A DNA stretch of 64,000 nt from NCBI RefSeq assembly GCF_014651935.1, contig NZ_BMXV01000001.1, positions 248,001-312,000 on the forward strand, given 5' to 3'. Shown here one piece after another: positions 37,061 to 46,838 of the stretch. A program made the translations under genes and the position numbers. This DNA comes from Marinobacter zhanjiangensis (lineage in GTDB: Bacteria; Pseudomonadota; Gammaproteobacteria; Pseudomonadales; Oleiphilaceae). How positions within the stretch are numbered: position 1 is the stretch's first letter; every line of letters begins with the position of its first letter. The notes below the pieces were generated by a model. That model saw only the letters and a program-made list of their open reading frames with translations, was not told the origin of the DNA and made no database searches.

Positions 37061-37087
37061 TAAATAAATGGTGGTTGCGGCCGATAA
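37061..37087 (+). promoter_or_regulatory. Sigma-28 (FliA) promoter of the HBM chemoreceptor gene
   Basis: TAAATAAA, 11 bases, then GCCGATAA matches the flagellar sigma-28 consensus (TAAAGTTT-N11-GCCGATAA), with a perfect -10 box. It lies 48 bases before the receptor start codon, so the receptor is probably expressed with late flagellar genes. The rest of the 36826-37135 gap holds the dctM terminator and nothing else I recognise. Confidence 0.85.
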
Positions 37088-37135
37088 CCGATCTATAACC
37101 CAGTTTCTTCAATAACAAGATTGCCGGAGCCAGCA

Positions 37136-38998
37136 ATGCATCTGCCGCAGAATTTCTCCAACCTCAGTTTGTCCCTGGGCATGAAAATGGCCCTGGGATT
37201 TGCTGTACTGATCGTGCTGACGATAATAGTCGGCGGTATCGGCCTGCTGACCCTGCAGCAGTATAGTGAGCGATCGCTTATCCTCGCCGACGCCTCCAGC
37301 ATCGAAACCACACTGCTGTCGGCACGGCAGGCCGAGAAAAATTTCCTGCTTCAGAACGACACCAGCTTCGTGGATAAAGCCATTGGCCTGACAACGCAAG
37401 CACGAAACACCGCCCGGGACCTGCGGGGCAGAGTGACGTCTGATGAGGGTCAGCAACGGCTTGATACCATTGTCAAAGATGTCGACCGCTACGATGAGTT
37501 ACTGACCTCACTCGTCGAAGTCCGCCAGAACAGGGCCAAAAGCCTGGAAGAGCTGGAGTTGGCAACCCGGGGTGTCATCAACGGTTTTGCGGGTGAAGAC
37601 CAGCTTTATGCCGCTAACGCCGCCATCCAGCAGATGCGTCGTCTGGAAAGTAATTTCCTGGTGGAAGGTCAACAGGAGGCCGTGGAACAGCTCCTCAGCA
37701 CTGGTGAGCGAGCGAAGCGCTCTATTAAGTCCTCTTTTCTGGACAAGGAATTGAAAGAGTCGCTGGCTGGACTGATCGAGCAATATCTCAACGCTTTCCG
37801 GGCGGTTGTCGACGCGGAGAACCGTACCAGCGAAATCCAGGGCGACATGGTGGCAACCGCCGAGGAAAGCGCTGAAATGGCCAGTGCCCTGCAGCAGGCT
37901 CAGCAGCAGGAGATGCTTGCCGAACGACAACAGGCAATGATGCTGATCGCCGGTGTTCTGGCGGTGATCGTGATTTTCGGATCTGCCCTGTCCTGGCTTT
38001 TGACCCGCAGTATTCTGCATCCGGTCCGTGAAGCAGTGGCCCTGGCAACCCGGGTAGCGAGCGGCGACCTGCAGGAGACCGTCACCAGCAAACGGACCGA
38101 TGAACTCGGCCAGCTACTGTCCGCCCTGAGCGCCATGGTAACCAGCCTGCGGGAGCTGGTGCGGCATATTGATTCCGGCGCCACCAACATTGCTTCCTCC
38201 GCTGAAGAGCTGTCCACGGTAACTACTGAGACCAGCGAGGGCGTGACGCGGCAACGGGACCAAACTGATCAGGTGGCGACTGCCATGAACGAGATGGTGG
38301 CCACGGTCAGCGAGGTAGCCAAGAGTGCCGAGGAAGCCTTCGGCGCCGCCACCACCGCGAACGAAAAGGCTTCTGCCGGTGAGGCTGCCGTCGAGGAAAC
38401 CCTGTCCTATGTGAACCAGCTCAATGGCCAGGTGGAAACGGTCATGGAACGGCTGCGTGGCCTACAGACGGATACCCAGAACATCAGCACCGTGCTGGAC
38501 GTTATCAAGTCGGTGGCCGAGCAGACCAACCTGCTGGCCCTGAACGCCGCCATCGAAGCCGCCCGCGCCGGTGAGCAGGGCCGCGGCTTCGCCGTGGTGG
38601 CGGACGAGGTTCGCTCCCTGGCCCAGCGTACCCAGAGCTCCGCGTCCGAGATCGAAACGCTGATCACCAACCTGGTCAACAGTGCAGAGGACTCCGTCTC
38701 TACCATGTCGAGCGGCACCACCCTCGCCGGCCAGACCCTGGACAGCGCCCGCACGACCGGCGAAACCATCCGCGAGATCGCCGAGGCCGTGGGAAACATC
38801 AGCCAATACAACAGCCAGATTGCCACCGCAGCGGAGCAGCAGACCTCCGTGGCCGAAGACATCAACCAGAACGTCACCCAGATCCGCGATGTCAGCGACC
38901 AGTCCGCCACCGCGGCTGAGCAGATCTCCACCTCCAGCAACGAACTGGCGCGACTGGGGGAAGATCTCAGGAGCCAGGTGGCCCGCTTCCGACTGTAA
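37136..38998 (+). CDS. Methyl-accepting chemotaxis protein with HBM-type sensor
   Basis: This 620-residue receptor has membrane helices near 16-36 and 267-287. Between them is a helical sensor of about 230 residues with [13 protein letters not shown] and [12 protein letters not shown], the twin motifs of the helical bimodular (HBM) domain. A HAMP domain (about 290-340) follows. The signalling hairpin tip contains [23 protein letters not shown] receptors such as McpS sense organic acids; the ligand here is unknown. The ATG at 37136 follows GGAG; a TTG five codons earlier is also open. A sigma-28 promoter lies upstream. Confidence 0.93.
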   Translation: MHLPQNFSNLSLSLGMKMALGFAVLIVLTIIVGGIGLLTLQQYSERSLILADASSIETTLLSARQAEKNFLLQNDTSFVDKAIGLTTQARNTARDLRGRVTSDEGQQRLDTIVKDVDRYDELLTSLVEVRQNRAKSLEELELATRGVINGFAGEDQLYAANAAIQQMRRLESNFLVEGQQEAVEQLLSTGERAKRSIKSSFLDKELKESLAGLIEQYLNAFRAVVDAENRTSEIQGDMVATAEESAEMASALQQAQQQEMLAERQQAMMLIAGVLAVIVIFGSALSWLLTRSILHPVREAVALATRVASGDLQETVTSKRTDELGQLLSALSAMVTSLRELVRHIDSGATNIASSAEELSTVTTETSEGVTRQRDQTDQVATAMNEMVATVSEVAKSAEEAFGAATTANEKASAGEAAVEETLSYVNQLNGQVETVMERLRGLQTDTQNISTVLDVIKSVAEQTNLLALNAAIEAARAGEQGRGFAVVADEVRSLAQRTQSSASEIETLITNLVNSAEDSVSTMSSGTTLAGQTLDSARTTGETIREIAEAVGNISQYNSQIATAAEQQTSVAEDINQNVTQIRDVSDQSATAAEQISTSSNELARLGEDLRSQVARFRL

Positions 38999-39013
38999 GC
39001 GGACCGGCAACCA

Positions 39014-39054
39014 CAAAAAAACCCGTGGGCCTGAGGAGGCTCACGGGTTTTTTA
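39014..39054 (+). terminator. Terminator after the HBM receptor gene
   Basis: AAAAACCCGTG and CACGGGTTTTT pair around GGCCTGAGGAGGCT and end in a T-run on the plus strand; the A-run on the other side means it could also work in reverse. Confidence 0.85.
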
Positions 39055-39086
39055 TTGCACGGACTTAAGCCTTTCAGGCTAACGCA

Positions 39087-39162
39087 AACGGGTTCGGGGA
39101 TTTTCCTTTGAAACAGTCAGAAAACAGGGTTTTCATTTCTAAGAGAAGTCCCCGAACCCGTT
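39087..39162 (+). repeat. 76-bp hairpin element, copy A
   Basis: The outer stem is AACGGGTTCGGGGA (39087-39100) with TCCCCGAACCCGTT (39149-39162), a perfect 14-bp pairing. Inside is a core (39110-39138) starting GAAACAGTCAGAAAAC, with an inner hairpin GAAAAC-AGG-GTTTTC. The same core recurs in reverse orientation in copy B at 39197-39272, of identical overall length. No reading frame runs through it. It is a REP/BIME-like or small mobile palindromic unit, or a structured RNA. Confidence 0.75.
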
Positions 39163-39196
39163 CTTTCAGAATGCACCATTATACCTGGCACAAAAC

Positions 39197-39272
39197 GCCA
39201 GGGGCCGGGCATGCCTTCCGAAACGAGAACCCTGTTCTCTGACTGTTTCGGAAGACACACCCGGCCCCTGGC
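39197..39272 (-). repeat. 76-bp hairpin element, copy B (inverted)
   Basis: The outer stem pairs GCCAGGGGCCGGG (39197-39209) with CCCGGCCCCTGGC (39260-39272) and continues as CTTCCGAAAC with GTTTCGGAAG. On the minus strand the core reads GAAACAGTCAGAGAAC and its inner hairpin is GAGAAC-AGG-GTTCTC. Against copy A the inner stem changes A-T to G-C on both sides and the outer stem sequence differs while pairing is kept. The NSS transporter gene ends 24 bases beyond. Confidence 0.75.
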
Positions 39273-39296
39273 TTTCTGGTTGTGTGCTTTCTGCTT

Positions 39297-40670
39297 TTAC
39301 AACAGGTTGTAGATGAACACTGCCAGCACCGCAATCGGCGTGACATAACGCAACAGGTTGCGCCACAGGGTGAACATGCCATCGGACATGGCCATATCCG
39401 CCTGCAGGGATTCCTTCGCCACGCACCAGCCCACGAACAGGGCGGTCAGCAGACCGGACAACGGCAGCATGATATTGGCGGTAAAGAAGTCCAGAAGATC
39501 CAGAATGCCGGTCGTCTCGAAGCGCTCAAACATGCCCAGCAGGTAGACGTCAGACCACACGTTCAGGGACAGGATTGACGCCACACCCAGCAACCAGCAG
39601 GCAACACCGGCAAGAATGGCGGCTCCCGTGCGGGTGATGGCCATCTTTTCTTCCACCCACTCGGTGACCGGTTCCAGCAGCGAAATGCCGGAGGTCCAGG
39701 CGGCAAACAGCAGCAGCACGAAGAACAACGTAGCAAAGAACACACCCAGGGGCATCTGACCGAAGGCTAGTGGCAGAGTCACGAAGATCAGACCGGGACC
39801 CTGGCCGGCTTCCAGGCCATTGGCAAAGACAAACGGGAAAATCGCCAGACCCGCCAGCAGGGCCACCAGGGTGTCCATGATGCCCACGCCCACGGCGGCA
39901 CGGCCAATGGAGACATCCCTGCCGAGGTAGGAGCCGTAGGCCATCATGATCGCCATACCCAGGCTCATGGTGAAAAAGGCCTGCCCCAGCGCCTGCAGAA
40001 CGGCATCCCAGGTCAGTTTGCTGAAATCCGGAGTAAACAGGAAATCCAGAGACTCCATGAAATGCCCGGTGGTGGTGGCATAGCCAACGACCACCAGCAA
40101 CAGCAGGAACAGGGCCGGCATCAGGATCTTTACCGCCCGCTCCAGGCCGCTTTTCAGGCCACGGGAAACGACAAAAATCACCAGCGCCATGAACACTGTG
40201 TGCCAGAATAGCAGGATGCCCGGGCTCGCCAGCAACGCACTGAAGATGGCACCCACGGCGTCGGCATCCTGACCGGCAAAGTCACCCATGCCGGAGTGCA
40301 TCACGTAGGAGGCAGACCAGCCCCCGATCACGGAATAGAAGGAAAGGATCATGAACGCCGCCAGCACACCGATAATGGCGGACAGTCGCCAGGCCGGGTT
40401 GCTCAGGTTACGCTCGGCCACCAGCCGCATGCTGGCCACCGGGTTGCGCTGCCCGTTACGGCCCACAAAAACCTCGGCCATCATGATGGGAACGCCAATC
40501 ACGGCGATACAGGCGAGATAGACAATTACGAAGGCGCCGCCCCCGTTCTCGCCGGTCATGTAGGGGAACTTCCAGATATTGCCCAGGCCCACGGCAGAGC
40601 CCGCAGCGGCCAGGATAAAGGCCATGCGGGACGACCAGTTGCCGCGGCTGGTCAGGCTATTTTCAGACAT
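39297..40670 (-). CDS. Sodium-dependent transporter (NSS/SNF family)
   Basis: This 457-residue permease has about eleven to twelve helices and the NSS signature AAAGSAVGLGNIWKFPYM at its first helix (sodium and substrate site), followed by ENGGGAFVIVYL. The second sodium-site region is recognisable in helix 8 (FFVLLLFAAWTSGISLLEP). Bacterial members take up amino acids or related solutes with sodium. It is a single gene; the 243-base gap upstream (40671-40913) holds its promoter region, in which I see no clear boxes. Confidence 0.92.
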   Translation of the reverse strand: MSENSLTSRGNWSSRMAFILAAAGSAVGLGNIWKFPYMTGENGGGAFVIVYLACIAVIGVPIMMAEVFVGRNGQRNPVASMRLVAERNLSNPAWRLSAIIGVLAAFMILSFYSVIGGWSASYVMHSGMGDFAGQDADAVGAIFSALLASPGILLFWHTVFMALVIFVVSRGLKSGLERAVKILMPALFLLLLVVVGYATTTGHFMESLDFLFTPDFSKLTWDAVLQALGQAFFTMSLGMAIMMAYGSYLGRDVSIGRAAVGVGIMDTLVALLAGLAIFPFVFANGLEAGQGPGLIFVTLPLAFGQMPLGVFFATLFFVLLLFAAWTSGISLLEPVTEWVEEKMAITRTGAAILAGVACWLLGVASILSLNVWSDVYLLGMFERFETTGILDLLDFFTANIMLPLSGLLTALFVGWCVAKESLQADMAMSDGMFTLWRNLLRYVTPIAVLAVFIYNLL

Positions 40671-40913
40671 AATAGAACCCTGTACTGATACAGTTGAATC
40701 CGGATAGGAAATAAGAGTAGCTGGCTATGGTGTTCCCTGCCTGCAACCAGCTGTTGGCGGCGGATTTTGCCAGTGTCGGGCGGCCGATGCCACCTCGGGA
40801 GCCGGATAGTTTGTAAAATGGCGGGTTAACTATGTAACAGGAGGGACCGGTGCAGCAGAGGAGGGCCGCCACCACACCGGGTTGTCTACGAGAATGGGAG
40901 CCGGAACAGCCGC

Positions 40914-42485
40914 TTACTGCCGGCTGACAAACCGCGCCACCAGATCGTTCAGACCATGGGCCTGCTGGCTGACGTTCTCACTGGCACCGCGGGCACCATC
41001 GGCCTTTTCGGTGCTGGTATCCGCCAGCCCAGCAATACGGACCACCTGCTGGTTGATCTCCTCGGAGACCTGGCTTTGCTCCTCGAAGGCCGCAGACATG
41101 GTCATGAAGCTGTCTGAAATACCCTCGATGGTCTGCATGATGTCCTTCAGTGCCGCTTCCGTCTCCCGTACCTTGGCCAGCCCCTGGTTGCCGATTTCCT
41201 CACCCTCGCGGGTAGCGGTGACCACCTCGTCCACCTGGGCGCGGAAGTTCTCGATCACATCGTGTATGGACACGGTGGACTGGCGGGTGCGCTGTGCGAG
41301 GGAGCGCACTTCGTCCGCCACCACGGCGAAGCCACGGCCCTGCTCACCGGCACGGGCAGCCTCGATGGCGGCGTTCAGGGCCAGCAGGTTGGTCTGCTCG
41401 GCAATATCGGAAATCAACTGTGCCGCATCGCCGATCTTGTCGGTGGACTCGCCCAGGCGGCCGACTGAATCGCCAATGGTCGTACCCTGCGCCACCAACT
41501 GCTCGATGGACTGCAACGCTTCACCGCTGAGGTTGCCACCACGGCGGGCCAGCTCATTGGCCTGGCGGGCGCCGTCGGCGTTACTGTTGACGTTGTCGGT
41601 CACCTCCTGGATGGAGGCGGTCATCTCGTTCATGGCCGAGGCCACCTGATCGGTTTCCTCCCGCTGCTGCTCGATGGCCCTGGCCCCTTCGGCAATCTGG
41701 TTCTGGCCTTCCCGGGCGGTTTGCAGCAAATCACCGGCACGGTCCTCGATACGCGCCAGCGCGGTACGGATCCTGGCCTTTTCACTCATCAGTACCATGC
41801 CTAGCTCGGCAAACAGACCGCTTTCGTCTGTATAGGTCCGGGCCACAAGGGGGTCACGAAAGGCCTCCGGACGAAGATTGATCAGCGACCGCAGGCGGGC
41901 ACTCAACGATGCCGTCTGCAGGGCGCCTCCGACCACGAAACCCGCAACAATCAACCCTGCACCCGGCCAGAACGCTCCCCATCCCAGAGCCACCAGACTT
42001 GCTGCCAGTGGAATCAGCATCGGCCAGCCAGTGCGGGCAATCGACTGCAGCCGGGTGCTGGCGGCAAAGGCCCCCTTACCGGCAGACAATCTGCGGTACA
42101 AACGGCTGGCCCGCGCCACCTGCTCACGGGTAGGCTCGACACGAACCGATTCGTAACCGGTCATCTGCCCGTTTTCCAGTATCGGCGTAACGTAGGCACT
42201 CACCCAGTAATGGTCGCCATTCTTGCAGCGGTTCTTGACCACGCCCATCCAGGGTTTGCCGGCACTGATGGTGTCCCACATGGCCTTGAATACGCTCTGG
42301 GGCATATCCGGGTGGCGGATAATATTGTGGGCCTGTCCAATCAGCTCGTCCCGGTCAAAACCACTGATCGCCACGAAATCATCGTTGCAGTAGGTGATCA
42401 CGCCCTTCAGCGACGTGGTCGTGATCAGCCGGCTGCCCGGCTTCATTTTCGCTTCGCGTTGGGTAACGGGGCCGTTATTGCGCAT
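40914..42485 (-). CDS. Aer-type chemoreceptor (PAS-MCP)
   Basis: This 523-residue receptor begins [11 protein letters not shown], the usual Aer-like start, followed by a PAS domain (about 15-115, with [13 protein letters not shown] and NIIRHPDMP) that in Aer binds FAD. Two closely spaced membrane helices (about 154-190) follow. The C-terminal signalling domain has [20 protein letters not shown]. Such receptors sense redox state or oxygen through the cytoplasmic PAS domain. The start at 42485 is set by the family N-terminus; the frame extends to 42584. A sigma-28 promoter lies upstream on the minus strand. Confidence 0.92.
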   Translation of the reverse strand: MRNNGPVTQREAKMKPGSRLITTTSLKGVITYCNDDFVAISGFDRDELIGQAHNIIRHPDMPQSVFKAMWDTISAGKPWMGVVKNRCKNGDHYWVSAYVTPILENGQMTGYESVRVEPTREQVARASRLYRRLSAGKGAFAASTRLQSIARTGWPMLIPLAASLVALGWGAFWPGAGLIVAGFVVGGALQTASLSARLRSLINLRPEAFRDPLVARTYTDESGLFAELGMVLMSEKARIRTALARIEDRAGDLLQTAREGQNQIAEGARAIEQQREETDQVASAMNEMTASIQEVTDNVNSNADGARQANELARRGGNLSGEALQSIEQLVAQGTTIGDSVGRLGESTDKIGDAAQLISDIAEQTNLLALNAAIEAARAGEQGRGFAVVADEVRSLAQRTRQSTVSIHDVIENFRAQVDEVVTATREGEEIGNQGLAKVRETEAALKDIMQTIEGISDSFMTMSAAFEEQSQVSEEINQQVVRIAGLADTSTEKADGARGASENVSQQAHGLNDLVARFVSRQ

Positions 42486-42596
42486 GACGGGATAGCATTC
42501 CTGAACGATGGTCGATGTACACGCCGACACCGGAATGGTCTCGCAAGACCAGTGCAACGGTCGGACCAGGCTGGCGTATTGCAAACTACGGAGGTG

Positions 42597-42623
42597 GTAT
42601 CGGCTGGCTTTATATTGACTTTA
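42597..42623 (-). promoter_or_regulatory. Sigma-28 (FliA) promoter of the Aer-type receptor gene
   Basis: Read on the minus strand, TAAAGTCA (42623-42616), 11 bases, then GCCGATAC (42604-42597) closely match the sigma-28 consensus. The predicted start point gives a leader of about 100 bases before the start codon at 42485. Confidence 0.75.
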
Positions 42624-42714
42624 GTCAACGGGCAGCAATGATAACAATGAGAAACCACATCGTGTGTAAGCGATTGTGACCGGGCCAGGTCCGGTTGATC
42701 GCGATGCCGTTGGT

Positions 42715-43599
42715 TTACGTCGCCAGACCCAGCCTTGCCCGGGGATGAAAACGGGCATTGAGCCACAGGGAGAAGCCGATCACCGCACCACCGATGAGCA
42801 GCCGGAGCAGGTCCGCATCCCGGTTCCATATCAACAGATTCACCACCAGCCCGGCCGGCACCAGGGCATTGTTCATCACTGCCAGGGTGCCGGCATCCAC
42901 CTTGCAGGCACCGCGGTTCCACAGGAAGAGCCCGAGACCGGAGGACGCCAGCCCGAGCCAGACCAGCACACCCCATTGCAGCCCGGTGACGGGCAGCATG
43001 GAGCGGTCGCCGAACACCAGGAAGGACGGCAGCGCAATCACCAGTGCGCCGAAAAAGAAATAACCGAAGGTGCGCCAAGCAGGAACAGCAGGCAACGGAA
43101 ACGCCTGCATCAGATGCTTGTAGCCCACTTGGCCCGAAGCAAAGGTCAGGTTGGCCAGCTGCAGCAGCAGAAATCCGGTCAGAAACTCCTGACTGAGGCC
43201 GTCGTAACGGATGATGGCGGCTCCGAGGGTAGCCACTGCCGCGGCCATCAGGGCCGCCGGGGAGAACCGGCGATACAGGGCATCATCAATCAGGGTGACG
43301 TACAAGGGGGTGAACACGGTGAACAGCAGCACTTCCGGTACCGTCAGGTAGGCAAACGAGCGATACAGGCACAGGTAGGTGATACCGAACTGCAGGGCAC
43401 CGGTGAGCATGATGCCCAGCTTCAGCCGCCCCGGCACCCCCGCCCAGCGTGTCAGCGGCAGGAACAGCAGTGACGCCATCAGCACACGACTGAGCACGGC
43501 AAAATCGCTGTCCACATGGCCAGCCAGGAACTCACCAATCAGGCTGAAGGAAAAGGCCCAGAGCGCCGTGACCAGAATCAGCAGTATCATGATATCCAT
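42715..43599 (-). CDS. DMT-superfamily permease (EamA type)
   Basis: This 294-residue inner-membrane protein has about ten helices in two EamA repeats, with ALWAFSFSLIGEFLAG at the start and YLCLYRSFAYLTVPEVLLFTVFTPLYV, quoted as its parts YLCLYRSFAYL and PEVLLFTVFTPLYV, at the end of the first repeat. EamA proteins export or import metabolites; the substrate is unknown. I take the ATG at 43599, which follows AAGGGTGG; an ATG at 43590 is also possible. It is divergent from the DUF1415 gene with little space between. Confidence 0.85.
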   Translation of the reverse strand: MDIMILLILVTALWAFSFSLIGEFLAGHVDSDFAVLSRVLMASLLFLPLTRWAGVPGRLKLGIMLTGALQFGITYLCLYRSFAYLTVPEVLLFTVFTPLYVTLIDDALYRRFSPAALMAAAVATLGAAIIRYDGLSQEFLTGFLLLQLANLTFASGQVGYKHLMQAFPLPAVPAWRTFGYFFFGALVIALPSFLVFGDRSMLPVTGLQWGVLVWLGLASSGLGLFLWNRGACKVDAGTLAVMNNALVPAGLVVNLLIWNRDADLLRLLIGGAVIGFSLWLNARFHPRARLGLAT

Positions 43600-43672
43600 C
43601 CACCCTTTTTGAGGGCGGCACTGTATCATGGCTTACTATCAAAATGACCTGACTTTCCGGAACTCCAGCACC

Positions 43673-44236
43673 ATGAATCAGCAAGCCGTTGTCCAGGCCA
43701 CCCGTCGCTGGGTGGAAGATGTGGTTGTCGACCTTAACCTGTGCCCCTTCGCCCGCCGCGAGCTGATCAATAACCGCGTTCGCTTTGCCGTGACCGATGT
43801 GCAGACACCGGATGCCTTGCTGGGCGACCTGCAACGGGAACTGCTGAAACTGGTCGATGACAACAGTATCGAGACCACCCTGCTGATTCACCCGGGGGTT
43901 CTGCAGGATTTCCATGACTACAATGATTTCCTGGCGATGGCCGATGGCCTGGTGGAAATCCTGGAACTGGAAGGCGTGATCCAGATCGCCAGCTTTCACC
44001 CCCACTACCAGTTCGCCGGTACCGCCGCCGATGCGGCGGAAAACTACACCAACCGCTCCCCCTGGCCGATGCTTCATCTGCTACGTGAGGCCAGTCTTGA
44101 AAAGGCCATAGCCGCCTATCCGGATACCGACGCCATTCCGCGACGGAATATCGAGCGGGTGGAGGCCCTGGGCGCCAATCACATGAAGGCGCTGCTACAA
44201 CGGTCTTTGACGGACCCTTCGAATCCGGTAGGCTGA
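43673..44236 (+). CDS. DUF1415 family protein
   Basis: This 187-residue cytosolic protein matches the DUF1415 pattern: TRRWVEDVVVDLNLCPFA near the N-terminus and ASFHPHYQFAG, YTNRSPWPMLHLLRE and NIERVEALG later. The function is unknown. The start at 43673 fits the family N-terminus; a start at 43628 would add 15 residues overlapping the divergent promoter region. It is 29 bases before modA and may share its transcript. Confidence 0.85.
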   Translation: MNQQAVVQATRRWVEDVVVDLNLCPFARRELINNRVRFAVTDVQTPDALLGDLQRELLKLVDDNSIETTLLIHPGVLQDFHDYNDFLAMADGLVEILELEGVIQIASFHPHYQFAGTAADAAENYTNRSPWPMLHLLREASLEKAIAAYPDTDAIPRRNIERVEALGANHMKALLQRSLTDPSNPVG

Positions 44237-44265
44237 AACAAAACGTCGGAGACTGTCCCCGAATC

Positions 44266-45015
44266 ATGCGCATTACCCTGCTCTGTTGCCTGCTGACTCT
44301 GAGTCTTGCTACCCCGGCCAGCGCCCTGACGGTTGCCGCTGCCTCCAGTCTTCGTCTGGCGATGGCGCCATTGACCGAAGCCTTCGAACAGAAATATCCG
44401 GAAACACCTGTCACCATGATATTCGGCGCCTCCGGCAAGCTGGCCACCCAGATCGTCAATGGTGCCCCCTACGACGTTTTCCTGTCGGCGGATACCGCCT
44501 ATCCACAGCAGCTCGTCGGTCTTGATTCGGCCAGCTCGAAGCCCGAAATCTACGCATTGGGACGACTGGTGCTCTGGCACGCCGACCCGCAGCGTGAAGC
44601 ACTCACGCCGGAGGCTCTTGGTCGCGACGCTATTCAGCGCATTGCCATTGCCCAGCCCCGCCACGCGCCCTACGGCCAACGGGCCCGGGAAGCCTTGCAA
44701 TCACTGGGACTGTGGCAGGATCTGCAACCGAAACTGGTCTACGGGGAAAACATCGGTCAGACGGCTGCCATGGTGGAATCCGGCGCGGCGGATGCGGGCC
44801 TGATCGCGTGGTCGCTGACCTATTCCCCGGAGCTGGCCGGGCGACCATTCACCCTGCTTCCCCGGGACCTTCACGGGCCCCTGGCAATGGCCATGGTGAT
44901 CACCAACCATGGTGCGGAGAACCCGGCGAGCCAGCGTTTCCGGGATTTCATGCAATCTGCCCGGGCCGGTGCCATCCTCCGCCAGTATGGCTTTGAAACC
45001 CCGGACAGGGACTGA
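44266..45015 (+). CDS. modA: Molybdate ABC transporter substrate-binding protein
   Basis: This 249-residue periplasmic protein has a signal peptide (about 1-20, ending ASA). The ModA motifs LTVAAASSLRLAMAPL, MIFGASGKLATQI, GAPYDVFLSADTAYP and GLIAWSL line the oxyanion pocket. It captures molybdate (or tungstate) for ModBC, the next two genes. I see no ModE gene or molybdenum-cofactor riboswitch upstream. Confidence 0.94.
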   Translation: MRITLLCCLLTLSLATPASALTVAAASSLRLAMAPLTEAFEQKYPETPVTMIFGASGKLATQIVNGAPYDVFLSADTAYPQQLVGLDSASSKPEIYALGRLVLWHADPQREALTPEALGRDAIQRIAIAQPRHAPYGQRAREALQSLGLWQDLQPKLVYGENIGQTAAMVESGAADAGLIAWSLTYSPELAGRPFTLLPRDLHGPLAMAMVITNHGAENPASQRFRDFMQSARAGAILRQYGFETPDRD

Positions 45016-45021
45016 GACTGC

Positions 45022-45708
45022 ATGTTCGAGCTTTCTCCCCAGGACTGGCAGGCCATTGCCGTCACCCTGAAACTCTGCACCCTGACCACGGTTATCCTGC
45101 TGGTACTGGCCACGCCCCTGGCCTGGTGGCTGGCCCACCGGCAATCACCCTCCCGCACGGTGGTTCAGGCACTGGTGGCACTGCCGCTGGTTCTGCCGCC
45201 GACCGTGCTGGGCTTCTACCTGCTGATTGCCCTCGGCCCCCGGGGACCGGTGGGCCAGGCCCTGGAGGCCATGGGGCTGACTCACCTGGCGTTCAGCTTC
45301 GAAGGTATCCTGGTAGCCTCGGTCATCTATTCCCTGCCTTTCGCGGTGCAGCCGCTGATGGAGTCTTTTCGACACCTGGGCACACGGCCGGTGGAAGTGG
45401 CGGCCTCCCTGGGCGCTGGCTCCGTGGACCGGCTGTTTACGGTGATCCTGCCCCTGTGCCGGGGCGGGTTTATCGTGGCGGCGACCCTGACCTTTGCCCA
45501 CACCTTGGGGGAGTTCGGGGTCATCCTGATGCTCGGCGGCAGCATTCCCGGAGAAACCCAGGTGCTGTCGGTACTGATCTATGACTACGCCGAGGCCATG
45601 GACTATGCCGCCGCCCATCGGCTTTCCCTGGGGCTGCTGATATTCGCCTTCCTGGTGCTGGTGGCAGTGTACAGTTTCAACCGGCGGGTCGACGGGGTAA
45701 GGCCGTGA
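45022..45708 (+). CDS. modB: Molybdate ABC transporter permease
   Basis: This 228-residue permease has about five to six helices, the LPLVLPPTVLGFYLL segment typical of ModB, and the EAA loop VAASLGAGSVDRLFTVILPL that docks the ATPase. The GEFGVILMLGGSIPGETQ motif is also characteristic. It follows modA by six bases, and its stop overlaps the GTG start of modC. Confidence 0.95.
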   Translation: MFELSPQDWQAIAVTLKLCTLTTVILLVLATPLAWWLAHRQSPSRTVVQALVALPLVLPPTVLGFYLLIALGPRGPVGQALEAMGLTHLAFSFEGILVASVIYSLPFAVQPLMESFRHLGTRPVEVAASLGAGSVDRLFTVILPLCRGGFIVAATLTFAHTLGEFGVILMLGGSIPGETQVLSVLIYDYAEAMDYAAAHRLSLGLLIFAFLVLVAVYSFNRRVDGVRP

Positions 45709-46787
45709 CGCTCCAGGTACAGGCACGGCTCCAGCGCGGGGATTTCACTCTCGCCATCAACGACACCCTGCCGACCGAAGGCATTACGGCGCTGTATGGG
45801 CGCTCCGGTTGCGGCAAGACCACACTGCTGCGGCTGATTGCCGGCCTGGAACGCACGCGGGAAGCGGAAGTGCGCTTCCGGGATCAGATCTGGCAATCGG
45901 GCCGCCGGCACTTGCCCCTGAACCGCCGGCGGCTGGGGCTGGTGTTCCAGGAATCCAGCCTGCTGCCCCACCTGTCGGTGGAGGCCAACCTGCGCTACGG
46001 TTACCAGCGGACCCCGCCAGCCCAACGCCGGCTGCACCCGGAAATGATCTATCGGTTACTGGATCTGGACGACCTGACACAACAACCGGTGCAGACCCTG
46101 TCCGGGGGACAGCGCCAGCGGGTCGCCCTGGGACGGGCGCTGCTGACCAGCCCGCAACTGATGCTGCTGGACGAACCCTTGTCGGCCCTGGATACCACCG
46201 CCAAACGGGAGATTCTGCCGTTCCTGGCCGACCTGCCCGCAAGCACCGGCGTGCCCATCATGCTGGTGACCCATTCCGCCCGGGAAGTGGAACAGCTTGC
46301 CGACCATGTGGCCTTCATGTCCCGGGGGCGCCTGGAGCGCATCGAGACACTCCGGGAGGCACTGACCCGTCCGGACTCTCCCCTGTTCAGTGATGAAGGC
46401 CCCGCCGCGGTGCTTCAGGGTCAGCTCACCAACACCGGCGATGGCGAGTGGCAGTTCGTTACCCGTGGCGGCGAGGGCCGGCCTTCGGTGCCCTTCCAGG
46501 TCAGCGGCCACTCAAGCCACCGCACCAGCCTGCACCGGTTACGGATACTGGCCAGCGACGTCAGCCTGGCCACACAGGAGCCCGTGGGCATCAGCATCCG
46601 CAACCGGATGCCGGTGCGTATCGAGCGCATAGAGGAGGCGGATGAACACCGGTGCACCATCACCTGTCGGCTGGACGACGGCCAGATACTGCTGTCACGG
46701 ATTACCCGTGCATCGGTCAGGGAACTGGGGCTTGAGAACGGGCAGACGGTGATTGCCCTGGTGAAGTCCGCGGTGCTGATGGAGTAA
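45705..46787 (+). CDS. modC: Molybdate ABC transporter ATP-binding protein
   Basis: This 360-residue ATPase has Walker A GRSGCGKTT (32-40), the signature LSGGQRQR, Walker B LMLLDEPLSALD, and a C-terminal Mop/TOBE domain (about 290-355) that can bind molybdate and regulate transport. Translation starts at GTG 45705, overlapping the modB stop (GTGA). The start is fixed by the overlap and by family alignment at LQVQARL. Confidence 0.95.
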   Translation: MTLQVQARLQRGDFTLAINDTLPTEGITALYGRSGCGKTTLLRLIAGLERTREAEVRFRDQIWQSGRRHLPLNRRRLGLVFQESSLLPHLSVEANLRYGYQRTPPAQRRLHPEMIYRLLDLDDLTQQPVQTLSGGQRQRVALGRALLTSPQLMLLDEPLSALDTTAKREILPFLADLPASTGVPIMLVTHSAREVEQLADHVAFMSRGRLERIETLREALTRPDSPLFSDEGPAAVLQGQLTNTGDGEWQFVTRGGEGRPSVPFQVSGHSSHRTSLHRLRILASDVSLATQEPVGISIRNRMPVRIERIEEADEHRCTITCRLDDGQILLSRITRASVRELGLENGQTVIALVKSAVLME

Positions 46788-46797
46788 GAAAGGAAGA

Positions 46798-46828
46798 GGG
46801 TGTGCCCGCACCCCGCACAGGCACACCC
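46798..46828. terminator. Hairpin between converging modC and DUF4397 genes
   Basis: GGGTGTGCC (46798-46806) and GGCACACCC (46820-46828) form a perfect 9-bp stem with a 13-base loop, eleven bases after the modC stop and eleven before the DUF4397 stop. No T-run follows. Confidence 0.5.
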
Positions 46829-46838
46829 CTGACGAGAT

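Noticed and set aside
39110..39249. Kissing-loop interaction between the loops of the two hairpins
   Set aside because: The loops are complementary simply because the elements are inverted copies of one another; copy origin explains the pairing more simply.
44237..44265. Molybdenum-cofactor riboswitch or ModE site before modA
   Set aside because: The gap to the DUF1415 stop is only 29 bases and shows no such structure.
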